From assembly GCA_950295325.1 (NCBI GenBank), contig OX485805.1:18279501-18339500 (forward strand): a stretch of 60,000 bases of DNA. The letters run 5' to 3'. Under the pieces are notes generated by a model. That model saw only the letters and a list, made by a program, of their open reading frames with translations. It made no database searches and was not told the DNA's origin. Each line of letters starts with the position of its first letter. Position 1 is the first letter of the stretch. The DNA is from Polytrichum commune. Taxonomy: Eukaryota; Streptophyta; Polytrichopsida; Polytrichales; Polytrichaceae. Positions 13,501 to 23,388 of the stretch are shown here, piece after piece. The translations under genes were made by a program, and so were the position numbers.

Positions 13501-15353
13501 TTCGAAAAATCAAAGAAGCGGTGGTTTCCATGAATGAACTGGCAAAGAACTGATCTATTCTTACAAAGGTTATTGCACTGGGTTTCGAATTCACTCTTGG
13601 AACTGCAGCTATGAAACAAATCTGGTTATGATTTGACACCATAAGAAGTGCAGTTGTGAATTTACAATACCGACCTGGTAACCAGCAGAGGGGGGAGACG
13701 TTCAACTAAGTTAGACCACCTATTGTTGAGATTCGATTTCACAATTGTAGAATCGGTGCAGAACGTGTGTTATTCTGAAGTGATTCCTATACTGGGAGGC
13801 TCACATCGTAATTATTCTGCAGGGACGCGTTTGCAGGAGCTTTCAGGAAGATGTATGGGTTGCCAGCTACATGGGAAAGTGTGCCACCTATGCCCAGTGA
13901 CAGTGGGACGTGGTCTGCCTTGCACTGCTGGGTTATGCCCACGTCATCATTCATAGAGCTCGTGCTTTTTGCCAGGTAATCAATTTTTTCATTCAATTTC
14001 CTAGCTGGACCATCTTATAAGTTACTTACTAGCACAGCACAAATCACCTATGCTCTGCTGGAATCGATGTTCTGGCCTAGTTTTGGGAGGGATATGTATA
14101 TATTCATGGATGGCTCTTGGATGTTGTTAAGTAAGTTCGATTCGTTCTCTAATTTTCATTCTCTAATTTAAAATGCAGGATGTTTGTGGATGCTTTGGAT
14201 GCCCAACATTATGAGGAGCATCACGATAATGGCAGATGCTGCTTTGTACGATTTCAGCGCGAGGTAATTATTGCCTTCAGTTTACCCTTTTAATCACATA
14301 CATTTTGGATGCTGTCTAATGCTGTCCTTTCCTACATAATTAGCTCCCAACCAAGGAATGGGGATAACGGACCGTGAGTTACAGATGCACCGGTTGAGTT
14401 TGAGAAATAATCGGTTGCAGTTGGAGACTTCAGGAGAATTACTGATCATTTTAGAGGAATTTCTAGAACACACCTCGCATTGTCAAGAAGAAACCGAAAG
14501 ATGCCAACATGTAACCAGTTGGACTTGGAAACACTGGGATCTCGACCGATTATGCCAAAAAAAACTTCCCAACCGACCCTTTTGCATATGCATTTAGGGC
14601 GACGTGCCTAAATCAAACATAGCATTAATACAGACACCTATATTTGAATGGTATGTGATGAGGCGTGGATCTAAGAATGGACACCAATAAGATCATGGGT
14701 TCAATAGTCGACAGTACTGGGGAGGACCCGTGTGACCATTTAATCATCACACGAATCTGCACAATAATAGTGAGTATTTAGGGCAAATGGTTTAAGGATT
14801 GAAGACTCGATTTGTACCTTAGTGTAAAGTGGCCCTAAGTAGCATGATTTGTGTGCGCGGGATCTGACATTGGTTGTAATGAAACCGGTTTTGTTGGGTT
14901 CAGGGTCAGCATTGTTACTGTCGGTTGTTGGAAGGGCTCGTCAATGTCTGGGCTTACCATAGCGCCAGAAAAATGTTTTACGTGGACCCTCAAACAGGGG
15001 AAATGCAGGAGCAACATGTGCTCGGAACACGAAAGGGGAAAATGTGGGTCAAGTTTCTCAGCTTGAAAACGCTCAAAGGCATGGATGAGGACCTTGCCGA
15101 GGCAGCGGACGACGGGGACCATCCCCGGCCGCAGTGGCTATGGCCGCAAACAGGCGAAGTGTTTTGGCAGGGCATGTTTGAGAGGGAGAGATGTGCGCGC
15201 TGGCGACTCAAAGTTCAAAGGAAACAGAAGCAGAAGGAAAAATTGTTCCGGATGAGAAACCGGACGAGGCAGAAGTCTTTGGGAAAATACATCAAGCCGC
15301 CCCCGGGTCTTGGATACTTGCCTCCTCTTTCTTCACCTGCAACTGTGGATTAA
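4600..15353 (+). CDS. Golgi-type membrane glycosyltransferase, AT4G01210-like, 14 coding exons
   Basis: Exons by GT/AG junctions with continuous phase: 4600-5133, 6083-6169, 6354-6463, 6699-6749, 6865-7036, 7849-8178, 8847-9050, 10057-10605, 10982-11194, 11766-11957, 13173-13357, 13823-13975, 14179-14263, 14910-15353; 1102 aa. The family is a plant-specific GT-B (GT1/GT4-like) group of about 1030 aa; donor and acceptor sugars are unknown to me. Residues about 88-110 form one hydrophobic segment after a polar N-terminus, fitting a type II Golgi membrane protein. The glycosyltransferase part runs from about 175 to 570, with GNFFVIPGSP, VVYASYRDEQAFP and TRAMSLQRPVIAP; the second acidic residue of the usual EX7E motif is not evident. 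The C-terminal half carries family signatures ERTGQPLCIYEPYHG, AWPFLH, LPGLLNDSYYRN, NAWIGFQPWRA, HCYCR, NVWAYHSARKM and DEDLAEAADD, then a basic tail with KYIKPPPG. Start chosen because it opens the exon and precedes the membrane segment at the family's usual distance. No break seen. Family call is from remembered Arabidopsis homologues, not a search. Confidence 0.9.
5322..5745 (-). mobile_element. Family A MITE in intron 1 (reverse)
   Basis: Non-coding repeat of about 400 bp, one of more than ten copies. Landmarks on its own strand are GCCTAATT..GGTTACTTA, TTTGAGTGGTATGTGGTTAGG, GTGCTCAAAATAT, GACCATTTAATGAGCA and CATCCTAGGAGAAGTGGG. In better copies the ends are imperfect inverted repeats beginning AAGGTAGACG. 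No transposase inside. Confidence 0.8.
7240..7635 (+). mobile_element. Family A MITE in intron 5
   Basis: Carries family A landmarks (TTTGAGTGGTATGTGG, ACCATTCTAGGCTCAATAGTC, CATCCTAGGAGAAG, ACCATTTAAGACCCGTCCACC). The left terminus is degraded. Confidence 0.8.
8403..8802 (+). mobile_element. Family A MITE in intron 6
   Basis: One of the fuller copies: starts GTAAGGTAGACGTGTGCCTA and includes the ACCATTCTAGGGCTCAATAGTC core. The end near 8800 is degenerate. Strand is relative to the copy at 27.25 kb. Confidence 0.8.
9133..9965 (-). mobile_element. Family F MITE in intron 7 (reverse), split by a family C insertion
   Basis: Two halves match the reverse strand of family F: 9133-9250 (GTGGCCATGAAATTGTGAG) and 9572-9960 (ATTTCATTACCATCCGATTC, TGGTCCCTCAAGCTCGAGTG). 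A family C element lies between them. Degenerate compared with the copies at 28-29 kb. Confidence 0.7.
9251..9571 (-). mobile_element. Family C element (TA target) nested in family F, intron 7
   Basis: 321 bp, ends CACTAAATAGGATATTTAGTG-like at both sides, flanked by TA at 9249-9250 and 9572-9573. The interior matches the reverse of the copy at 22763-23072 (TAGGGTGGTAACAAC, CACTAATTATCAAA). TA duplication suggests Tc1/mariner-type (Stowaway-like) mobilisation. Confidence 0.85.
11392..11688 (-). mobile_element. Family A MITE in intron 9 (reverse, partial)
   Basis: Family A landmarks in reverse: GCTCATTAAATGGTCATATAG, GAGCCTAGAATGATAA, TTCTTAGATCCACACC, CACATACCACTCAAATACAG, ending near GGCACGTC. 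The distal third is lost. Confidence 0.75.
12055..13030 (+). repeat. Family B repeat with extended tail in intron 10
   Basis: 12055-12290 matches the AACCGGTT repeat. 12780-13010 matches the sequence after the family B copy at 38 kb (GGGATTGTT.AATC.ACCACACA, CTTGTCATCCAAGTTGG, AGGTCGTGTGACTGGGCAACGCGTC). The mobile unit is therefore larger than the AACCGGTT block. The middle is unexplained. Confidence 0.65.
14355..14585 (-). repeat. Family B repeat in intron 13 (reverse)
   Basis: Reverse copy of the AACCGGTT repeat: GCACCGGTTGAGTTTGAGAAAT, TTGGAGACTTCAGGAGAA and ATGCCAACATGTAACCAG are readable as its complement. The resulting 79-codon open frame is repeat sequence, not a gene. Confidence 0.75.
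14598..14770 (+). mobile_element. Family A MITE fragment in intron 13
   Basis: Left half of family A (CGTGCCTAAAT, ACACCTATATTTGAATGGTATG, CAATAGTCGACAGTACT, TGACCATTTAATCAT). The right half is missing. Confidence 0.7.
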
Positions 15354-16100
15354 TCGATTTTCGATCTCGACTCGACTCGGCTCGGTTCTTTTCGTCGCCT
15401 CATCACCAGTATCGCCAAAATCGAACGTCTGGAGATTCTATCCAACTTCCGAGCCTCGAAGCCGAAATACACGATGACATTTTCGCCTACAATTTTACTG
15501 GAGTGGCACAAATCCCTTGGCCAAAAAGAGGTCTCGTGAACACACTGTAAATATTCGAAAGATGTGTGTCATCTTCTGCAAAACAGAAGCTCGAGGTCGA
15601 TCCATCGAAAGCAGGTGGAACTTTTTGAATGACAAAAGTTGGCACAAATCGCGAGCCAAGCAATTTGTATTGCTCATGATTTCCCAGAGCCTAAAAGCCT
15701 ATGTGGCTGGAAGAAGTAAAAAGCAGTGAACTGGGATTGTACGTGGCTCCAGATTCCTGTTGCTGTGGAATTCAATTGGAAAGCAGAGAATTTCGCTGGC
15801 CATGAAGATTGGAGTTCATGGTTCCTGTACTTGACAGTTTCAGCTATGCCGAATCCAAGTCGACTTCCAGGCAGCCGGAGGAAATGAATCCTTCACAAAC
15901 AGTTGCTTGAAATCCTGGCTGTTTTAAAATGTTTCACACATTGTGAAAAACGGAGGTAACCTCGACACGGTTACGATTGTTTGGTGTACCTAAAGATTTT
16001 GAGCCTCAGGAATTCCTGAGGCAGGATCTGTCAGAGGCGCTTCCTACTTTTATTTGTAAATCCTCACCAGATCAAAGCCTTTTACATGGATTTGAAGTTT
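15354..16100 (+). other. Presumed 3' untranslated region of the glycosyltransferase gene
   Basis: Follows the TAA stop at 15351-15353 and has no recognisable repeat until about 16.5 kb. No canonical AATAAA is obvious, so the cleavage site is not placed. An open frame overlapping the last exon (15191-15550) is a shadow. Confidence 0.4.
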
Positions 16101-16559
16101 GAAGTAGCCAACAAAAATATAGTCTAGTTACAACCCTTCTTCAATCTGAAGATTCATGACATGTCATAGAATTATGGGTACCGGCAAAGTACAATAACAA
16201 GAGAATCACCCGATAACAAGAGAATCACCGCCGTCGCGAGGAGAGCAGGTTTGAGAGGAAAAAAATGCAACCATCTTTGAAGAGTGGTAATTTTTATTTT
16301 TTTATTTTTCATTATCTGTCCTCACGTACAGGACACTTGTACATGGAAGGGGCCTGCAATTCAGCTCCCCGTCTTGAAATTCTTGCTTGTCAAAAGCACT
16401 TTTCTCTCATATTTTCATGTTTTTTAAGAGCCGATCCTTGATTTTCTCAAATTCTCGCCATTGCAATCTTGTCACCTGTAAAGTTCCTGTTAAGCCTTCA
16501 AAAGACCTGAGGATATGATGACTCATGAAAAAACATGTTCCAAAGGTTTGAGGTTGAGG

Positions 16560-16960
16560 TGTCTATAACCGATACAATGAGAGAGTTTGCATCTGTTTAA
16601 GACGAGTAACAGTGGGGATTATTATTATTTTTATTATTATTTTCTTACAAAGAAATAAGTTCTAAGGAGAAAGCAATTTTTTCATTTTTTTTTTTTCATG
16701 AATATGGAAATTTCTACAAATCTTGAAGTGGTAAGTTGGGGTAGCACATAAGTCGATTTATAGGTTAACCCATAATTGCTCATCTAAATGCTAATGCTTT
16801 GCTACAACAGTTGTCAATGCTCTTACGAGGGCAATCAAGCCATCACCACATAAACTTGAACTCCGTTCGCGTAACAAATATAGATCTCATCCATATCAGC
16901 ATTACATGACCCTAGTGAGTGGTTAAATGAACTTGGTCAACTATGGAAGCCTAGATCTTA
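16560..16960 (+). repeat. Family K repeat, copy 1
   Basis: Matches the reverse of 24545-24955: ACCCATAATTGCTCATCTAAATGCTAATG, ACAGTTGTCAA, CATGACCC.AGTGAGTGGTTAAATG. No coding potential. Confidence 0.7.
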
Positions 16961-16977
16961 GAGACTAATGATGGTTA

Positions 16978-17092
16978 AGATAGATGTGCCTAATTTGGTT
17001 ACTTATATTAAATTGGACACCTATATTTGAGTGGTGTGTGGTTAGGTGTGCATCCAAGAATTGACATCAAAAAGATATATGTTTTTGGTTAA
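16978..17092 (+). mobile_element. Family A MITE fragment
   Basis: GATGTGCCTAATTTGGTTAC, ACACCTATATTTGAGTGGTG and GTGTGGTTAGGTGTG mark the left end of family A. The rest is absent. Confidence 0.75.
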
Positions 17093-17145
17093 AATCTTAT
17101 ATATAATTCCAATAGCTTATATATGCCAAGCAAACAACTTTGCTA

Positions 17146-17518
17146 CACTAAATATGATATTTAGTGTCATATGGTATTTTTGGTCACTATGGTAGCTTTT
17201 TGGATAACGCTTCGTATGAATGAGTTTAAAAATATTGTCATGGATGATGGATGAGTTCATCCATTGGCCAAAACCCTACCTTCTCTTGTCAGCAACTAGT
17301 GATGAAATATTGTCATGGATGATTGAAATTTGGATGAAAAAATCACCTGGTAAGTGACATTAATTGCAATAGTGTAAATCTATAATCCCCCAAAAAATTT
17401 ACAAGGAACGACAAATAATGTTGGGTCAACATTTAGTGTTGGTGACACTATACCGCGGTTTGCAATTGGTATTGAGCAAGACAATTAGAATTGGTGACAC
17501 TAAATATCATATTTGTTG
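17146..17518 (+). mobile_element. Family D element (TA target), copy 1
   Basis: 373 bp flanked by TA at 17144-17145 and 17519-17520. Starts CACTAAATATGATATTTAG and ends in the degraded complement TAAATATCATATTTGTTG. Interior landmarks are ATATTGTCATGGATGAT (twice), AAGTGACATTAATTGCAATAG, ACGACAAATAATGTTGGGTC and TACCGCGGTTTGCAATTGG. Intact reference for the copies at 35.1 and 41.8 kb. Confidence 0.85.
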
Positions 17519-17744
17519 TACTTTACCCAGTGGAATACATACTACTGTAGTTGTCCAGTGCCCTTTATACTCATCATTGTGTTAGGCAAAATGAAGGAAA
17601 GGATCAAAAAGAAAATGAAGGAACGAATTTCACAAAAATAAATTAAAATAAATAAAGCCTTTGAAAAGCAAAAATCTCAAGCAGGGGGAGCTGAATTGCA
17701 GCCCCCCTTCCATATACAAGTGTCCATGTGTGTCTTAAGGTATA

Positions 17745-18310
17745 CGGGTGTTATTTGGTTACTTACTTTCCTTATTCAAACACATGTATTTGATTGGTGG
17801 ATCGTTGATGATCAAAGAACAAACACACATAAAGACACACATTTGGAAGAGATTGGACTAAGGTAGGGGTGGCAATTTCCGTCCAAATTTCAGATGTGCC
17901 TAGTTGGGATGTTGAAACTTTTTTTTTTTATAAATTTTGAGCGCTCCGCAAAGCTGGTGCAAAGAGCAACTATGAAAAAATCAAAATTTTCCAGCATGTT
18001 TATGATTTCCTACAAATTTTTAAAGGAAACCTTGTCGAGTGACCAACACTCGCACATAGGGTACGTTGTATATCCATAGGGTGGATTTCTAAAACCGATT
18101 GCTTGCAGCATTAAACCAACCGCTGGCAGCGCTGTGAACGGTAAAAGCACCTTGATAGGTGCTTTTGTAAACCCAAGTAAAAGCACCTAAATAGGTGCTT
18201 CCGACATAGGGGTCGACTTTAGGACCCGCATGGAAATTGCCACCCCTACCTTACGTATTCAAATGTTGGTAATTACTCCACACTCAACAGTGAATGCAAT
18301 TGTGAGGCTT
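17745..18310 (+). repeat. Family I repeat, split by element H
   Basis: 17745-17860 and 18253-18310 together match the repeat at 18950-19110 (GATCAAAGAACAAACAC, AAAGACACA.GT) and at 39890-39970 (ACTCCACACTCAATAG). Element H sits inside. Confidence 0.7.
17861..18252. mobile_element. Element H, MITE with 20-bp perfect inverted termini, TA target
   Basis: Starts AGGTAGGGGTGGCAATTTCC and ends with its exact complement at 18233-18252; flanked by TA at 17859-17860 and 18253-18254. Length 392 bp. It contains two small palindromes AAGCACCT..AGGTGCTT at about 18147-18210. Family A and I copies elsewhere (GATTGGACTACGTGCTCAAA) give the uninterrupted target. Confidence 0.85.
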
Positions 18311-18699
18311 GACCTATGTACATTCTTAACTCCGTACGATCACGCTTGTGGCAACCAAAGTGCATGTGATACTAAGGAGTTATGTAGTGTTAACAGGGAT
18401 GTGTGATAAAAGAGACTTCGTGTTGCATGTGACATTATGGAATAACACAAAGTTAACATTGCAATAATGACGATAATTGCAATGATGACATCGTGAATAT
18501 GTGGTTTGAATTCTTTGGTGGTTCATTTTAATGTCAAAACCTATGATATATATGGGAAGGAAACGTGACAACAAGGAGTGAGATTTAAACTCATAACTTA
18601 TGTACCCTAGGGTTTTGGGATATAAGAGAAGAAGTGACTCTAAGGAGGGTGATATTACAGAGTTTAGAGTGTATTCAGTTCAAAAGGAATCTTTAAACA

Positions 18700-19275
18700 T
18701 GAAGTTTCAATAACCATGACTAAATTAGGTGACATCCAATTTTGCCGATGCCTCTCTGTGTAGATTTGCTAATGCAACACCAAGGTTGTTGTGAAAGTCT
18801 AATCATAGAAGTTGGAGAACATGAAAAACAAACCAAAATAACACCCACGTACCTTAGTTGGAACATGGAGGAGTGGTTGATGGGGTATCTTCCTACGTAG
18901 ATGGGTTTTCAGTGGCTCGTCTTCTTAATTAGACTGCTAAATTTGATTGTTATGTGGTTCGGTGAGGATCAAAGAACAAACACCATAAAGACACATGTCT
19001 AAAAGATGTTGTACTGTGTCTTCAAATATTAATAACTACCTTGCACTCAATAACAAACACAATCAGGAGGACCTATGTATCCAATTAAGAAATCAACAAA
19101 CATGCACTTCCAATAACCATAACTAAATAATGGGAGGTCCGATTTTCAATTTGGGTTTTGCAAACGTTATCATCATAAATTTGCTAATGCAACACGCAAG
19201 CTTTGTTATGTGAATCTACTTGGTAGAAGTTGGAGGACATGAAAAAACAAACCAAATAACACCCACACACCTTAT
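18700..19275 (+). repeat. Family I repeat copies
   Basis: 18700-18870 and 18950-19275 share TTTGCTAATGCAACAC, GAAGTTGGAG.ACATGAAAAA and AACACCCAC with 40020-40205. No gene. Confidence 0.65.
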
Positions 19276-19494
19276 GATATTCACCTCCAATCAGCACTTT
19301 CTACACTTCCCTAAGGACATTCATCAGCTATTGGAAGAGTTCTCATGAAAACCGGCAATCCGTGTGTGATCATGCTCCTTTTGTGTGTCTCATTCCATGG
19401 CACATTAGGTTGTACATATAGCACGATATGTCATAAGGTGTAAGCACCTTTACCCGCATTGGAAATGAGATTTGGACTAAGGCAAAGCGTGTCT

Positions 19495-19850
19495 TAAACG
19501 GACACTTTTAGCTCAACACCCACGTCTTTGTAGGATGTGAAACATGCAATTAGTGTGAGATAATTGTCAAATCCAAATCATGCATGTAGCCATTTTTGTC
19601 ATAACTTCGGATTTCATGTGAATATCTTATTCATTATGAAAGTGAAGGTTCTCGTTCTCATAAAGTGATCGAGTGTAGACTCCCCCCCCCCCCTCCTCCC
19701 TCCCCTTCCTTATGTTGAGTTTTGAGCCAATAATAGCGTTGAATGGATTTTGAGCACGTAGTTCAAATTTTGATGAATGTATGTATTTTTGTGATTGTTC
19801 GTAACCATACACCACTCAATTAGGTGTTTGGTTTAGACAAGTACCCGAGT
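19495..19850 (-). mobile_element. Family A MITE (reverse)
   Basis: Reverse family A copy: GTAGGATGTGAAACATGCAATTAGTG, ATTTTGAGCACGTAG, CCATACACCACTCAATTAGG. A C-tract of about 14 bases replaces the usual short one. Confidence 0.75.
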
Positions 19851-20028
19851 AAGGCTTGCATACTTTACACAACGGGTCGCCTGTCCAAGTGGATAGCACT
19901 TCCAGCAGTTTTCATGTGTTATTTTTATCTACCCATGGAAAAAGTTGTCCATCCTTGACTTCATGTTTATGTTCATGAGCAGGCTAGTAGTGTTCGACGA
20001 CATCATGTTTGTGTCCATGAGAGAGAGA

Positions 20029-20044
20029 TGGCGCCCACCGTGGG
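20029..20044 (+). other. Possible LTR-retrotransposon primer-binding site
   Basis: TGGCGCCCACCGTGGG resembles the TGGCGCC-type start of the internal region in plant Ty3/gypsy elements. No flanking LTR or gag/pol frame could be recognised, so this may be a remnant or chance. Confidence 0.25.
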
Positions 20045-20049
20045 CTGGT

Positions 20050-21880
20050 GTGAAGGATAAACTTTATACATTGATGCCACATGTGTACCATGAAAGGGTC
20101 ACAAAGATTTCACACAATCATAGGAATTGCAATCGTGGACACATGGCAATGATAGTAGATCGAATGCATGCAGACCCCCACTCCCAAAAAATCGACTCCA
20201 TTCTTACTTACTTGAGTAGCGCTACTTTCATTGGTTGTGATAACTACACCTATCATCGTCCTTCTAAGCATTTAAGCACTACCAAGTTATATCAATATTA
20301 GATAACTTCAAGTATTGTTGGGTCTTGTTGGTAATTGAAAGAAGATCTTCAATATATCTTCTCATGTATTTTTGGGACACTTTATGAATAAAGTATGAGT
20401 TTTTAAAGTGTTGATTACAAGTGTGTTCATAACTGACCCTAGGCTCTCATGTTCGGACCATATTCCTTTGAGGCAAAAATTTGTAGGACTTCCCTTAGGG
20501 TAATGATCACAATTAGGCATAATTATCAGTATGTCACAAGTTACTTCATGACTAACATCATATCTAACTATGAAGGTTAGGTTGTGTGGTTTGAAGTCTG
20601 GGTTCCCTTTCAAATTTATGGATTCCTTAATTCTGTTGTATCCCCACTTAACCATGTATTGCATATGGGTGCATGCCAAATGAGCTTGGAAACTTCAAAC
20701 CATTGTTGATGTCAAGCGATTGAGCTGACTATTATCAACCACTTGTGCATAAGAAGCCAACTTCACAGTGAAGGTGAGGGAAAAGGAACTCATGGATCTC
20801 CTCAATTCGATAAAGTTTGAGAAATTCCAACGCTGGAAAGTTGAAGTCTTAAAGTTGGGATAGCTAGTGAAAATGTTGGTTTCATGTCATATTTTTCTAA
20901 ATGTGGTCACTACAACATGTCTCAAACATTCAATGTAATTGTATATTATAATTAATAAATTATGAACTAGAAATTGGTAAATAGATTTCACGTGAAAAAA
21001 AAGCACATTCATGAAACTACACCTTTTAATTTAAAAGCATGGATTCCAGTTAGTGTGAATAAAAATTGCCGTGGACCACATCATGTTTAAATGCCCTTGA
21101 AGTCTAAGGTGAGACCACACAATAATGCCACAACCATGATACAAATTATCACAAATGTCATTATGTAATATGGCAAGTGAAGATTTTGGAGCCGCACCTA
21201 AATCACACAATGTACAATAACTTACACTTTTTGACATCATTGTGCAATGATATGTTAATCAATAAAGATCATTCTTACACTATATATATTCAACACGTGG
21301 ATCAAATTCTTGTTATTGTTACGTGTTTAATATGACATGAGTTCTTAGATCATTGCATGGTACATAAACTTGGTCAATCTCATAAATATTTATGCTCTGA
21401 TAACACATACACACTTATGATATCCATATTAAATTATCAATAAATCAATTTCAATTATGTAGATTTGGTTGGTATTAAATATGGTGATAACCATACAACA
21501 GTAGGCCTCCACCCACTAGTCCAAGGGGATAACAACCCATCATTTTGTCCCACAACACTGATTGTGTTATTGTATTCACATGTATTCCCATCACATCCTG
21601 CAATATGCAACAATTCACATCATGTATTTGATATGCTTTGACATTAAACTGACGTGTCGTGTTAATTAGAATGGTCGTCACAATGTGTCCTTTTAAGAGC
21701 AAGTGTCCCTTGCCACCTTCAATGCTTGTCGCCCAGTGAATGCAAGCTCATGCATGTGGGTTCGTGATAAAATATTTACTTATTTACAACATCAGTATAT
21801 AAGCATAGGGTAATCTGCATTGTCTAGAAAAGGTAGTGTGCTTTACATTGTCAACCCCTAAACCATAAACCCTATATGCT
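20050..21880. other. Spacer, nothing recognised
   Basis: AT-rich, many stops on all frames. I found no protein motif, RNA gene or match to the named repeat families. Confidence 0.4.
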
Positions 21881-21887
21881 CACTTAA

Positions 21888-22080
21888 TGAACACGCGAAT
21901 TTGCACGTTGGCTATGAATAAGATATTCATGTGAGCTCCATAAAATCTAAGCAAAGCAGTTAAGGCCTTTGATTTGGATTTGCTAAGCGCCTCATGTTAA
22001 CCATGTATTTCACATCCTAGGAGAAGTGGGCTAGTTGGGGGGGGGGGGAGTAACCATTTAAGACCCATCTTCCTTATGCA
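21888..22080 (+). mobile_element. Family A MITE, right half
   Basis: AATGAACACGCGAAT, AAGATATTCATGTGAGCTCC, CACATCCTAGGAGAAGTGGGCTAGT then a G-tract of 13 and AACCATTTAAGACCCATC. Confidence 0.75.
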
Positions 22081-22204
22081 TTTATCTTGGAAGATATTTG
22101 GGTGAGTTTTTGGTAGGCATCAAAATTATGGCCAATTACAATACTATAGTCTTATATAGTATTGTCCTCAAGGAAGATATGACCGTAAAGCAATAAAATA
22201 AAAT

Positions 22205-22248
22205 CATACATACATACATACATACATACATACATACATACATACATA
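22205..22248. repeat. CATA microsatellite
   Basis: About eleven units of CATA/TACA. Confidence 0.95.
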
Positions 22249-22762
22249 ATATTGCATGATTGGCATAGAACTATTTGGTTGCCATTGGTGAAACGCTTAC
22301 ACACACAAACATCTTGATTAAATACAAACTAGGTATAAGTTAGACCACCCAAGCATTGACTCCTAGATTCCATCTTCATGGAATTTGGACTTGTGGTGGG
22401 AGTAAACCTACGCGACTCCATTCTCATCAAGTTGCATATGATAGGTCGGGACTTAGAAAATGATGCAAAACATGTTGAATTTTGAGCACATCGCATAACT
22501 TATAAAGGAAAAGCCCACACGAAGACGCGGACTCCAACTTGTATGCATCTAAATTAAGTGTGGAAATTTGAGACAAGGAATTTAGAAAAACACTAAAAGG
22601 TAGTTAGTTGACTTTTGGTTGGAAGTGGACTCGATGTCGGTTGACTTGACCCTTGTTCGCATGAAGTAACGAAAGTCATGAGCACTTCATTTTAGGTTTC
22701 GGCATATGTAAATACTTCACACCTTGGACAACAAACTAACTAATTCAACCATGAGTTAATTA

Positions 22763-23072
22763 CACTAAATATGATATTTAGTGTTTTGGTTATATTTAGT
22801 GTTGTTACCACCCTACCATGTTCAACACTAATTTTCAATTCTTTGATAATTTGTGTTAGACATAAATGCGCCGCCACTTTCTCTACCACCACCTCCCTTC
22901 TCCTTTTATCATTGTTAATTCTTTTCATATCTTTACTAACACTAAATTTGTGCATGTAACTTCCACGTATTATCATAGTTGATATTTATTGTTTGAGTTT
23001 ACATTTAATGCTACTTACTTTCATAGGGTTAGTGATATTTAGTGTATCAAACACTAAATATCATATTTAGTG
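22763..23072 (+). mobile_element. Family C element nested in family E copy 1
   Basis: 310 bp with CACTAAATAT...ATATTTAGTG at both ends; flanked by TA (22761-22762) and a mutated TT (23073-23074). Family E copy 2 lacks it and reads GTTAACTAGTTGC there, giving the empty TA site. Confidence 0.9.
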
Positions 23073-23256
23073 TTGTTGCTTTTTGTAACTATAGTTGTTT
23101 GTGGTTGAAGATGGTTGTTCTAGATTTGGTATGTCAAAAAATGTAGTTAACTATAGTTACATATATCTAGTTAACTAAAGTTGAGTGCAACCTATTCATG
23201 GAATTTTGTTGTAGTGGTGTAGTGTCATTAGTGTATTATTTGTGTTGGTGGTGTAT

Positions 23257-23388
23257 ATGGAGGTTGTTCCGGAGCCCATCACTATGAGTGCTTGTATAAA
23301 GGCGTTTCTTGATGATCCTCAGTGGGCCGAGCATAGTAAAGATCCTCAAATGAAGCAAATCAAGAGTCGAACTTCTTTGAATATATAA
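23257..23388 (+). CDS. 43-codon frame in family E element, function unknown
   Basis: ATG to TAA, 43 aa, beginning MEVVPEP and including IKAFLDDPQW, KDPQ and KQIK. The copy at 35593-35724 encodes a closely similar peptide (FLDDP, KDPQ, KQIK kept) but has TAG at codon 22. Some differences are silent (GAT/GAC twice in DDP, once in KDP). It may be a relic of a transposase or captured exon, or a small element-encoded peptide; no homology recognised. Expression cannot be judged. Confidence 0.3.
   Translation: MEVVPEPITMSACIKAFLDDPQWAEHSKDPQMKQIKSRTSLNI

Noticed and set aside
19945-20301. 118-codon open frame after the possible primer-binding site, considered as gag
   Set aside because: No gag motif or zinc knuckle, and stops follow at once; too weak to call.
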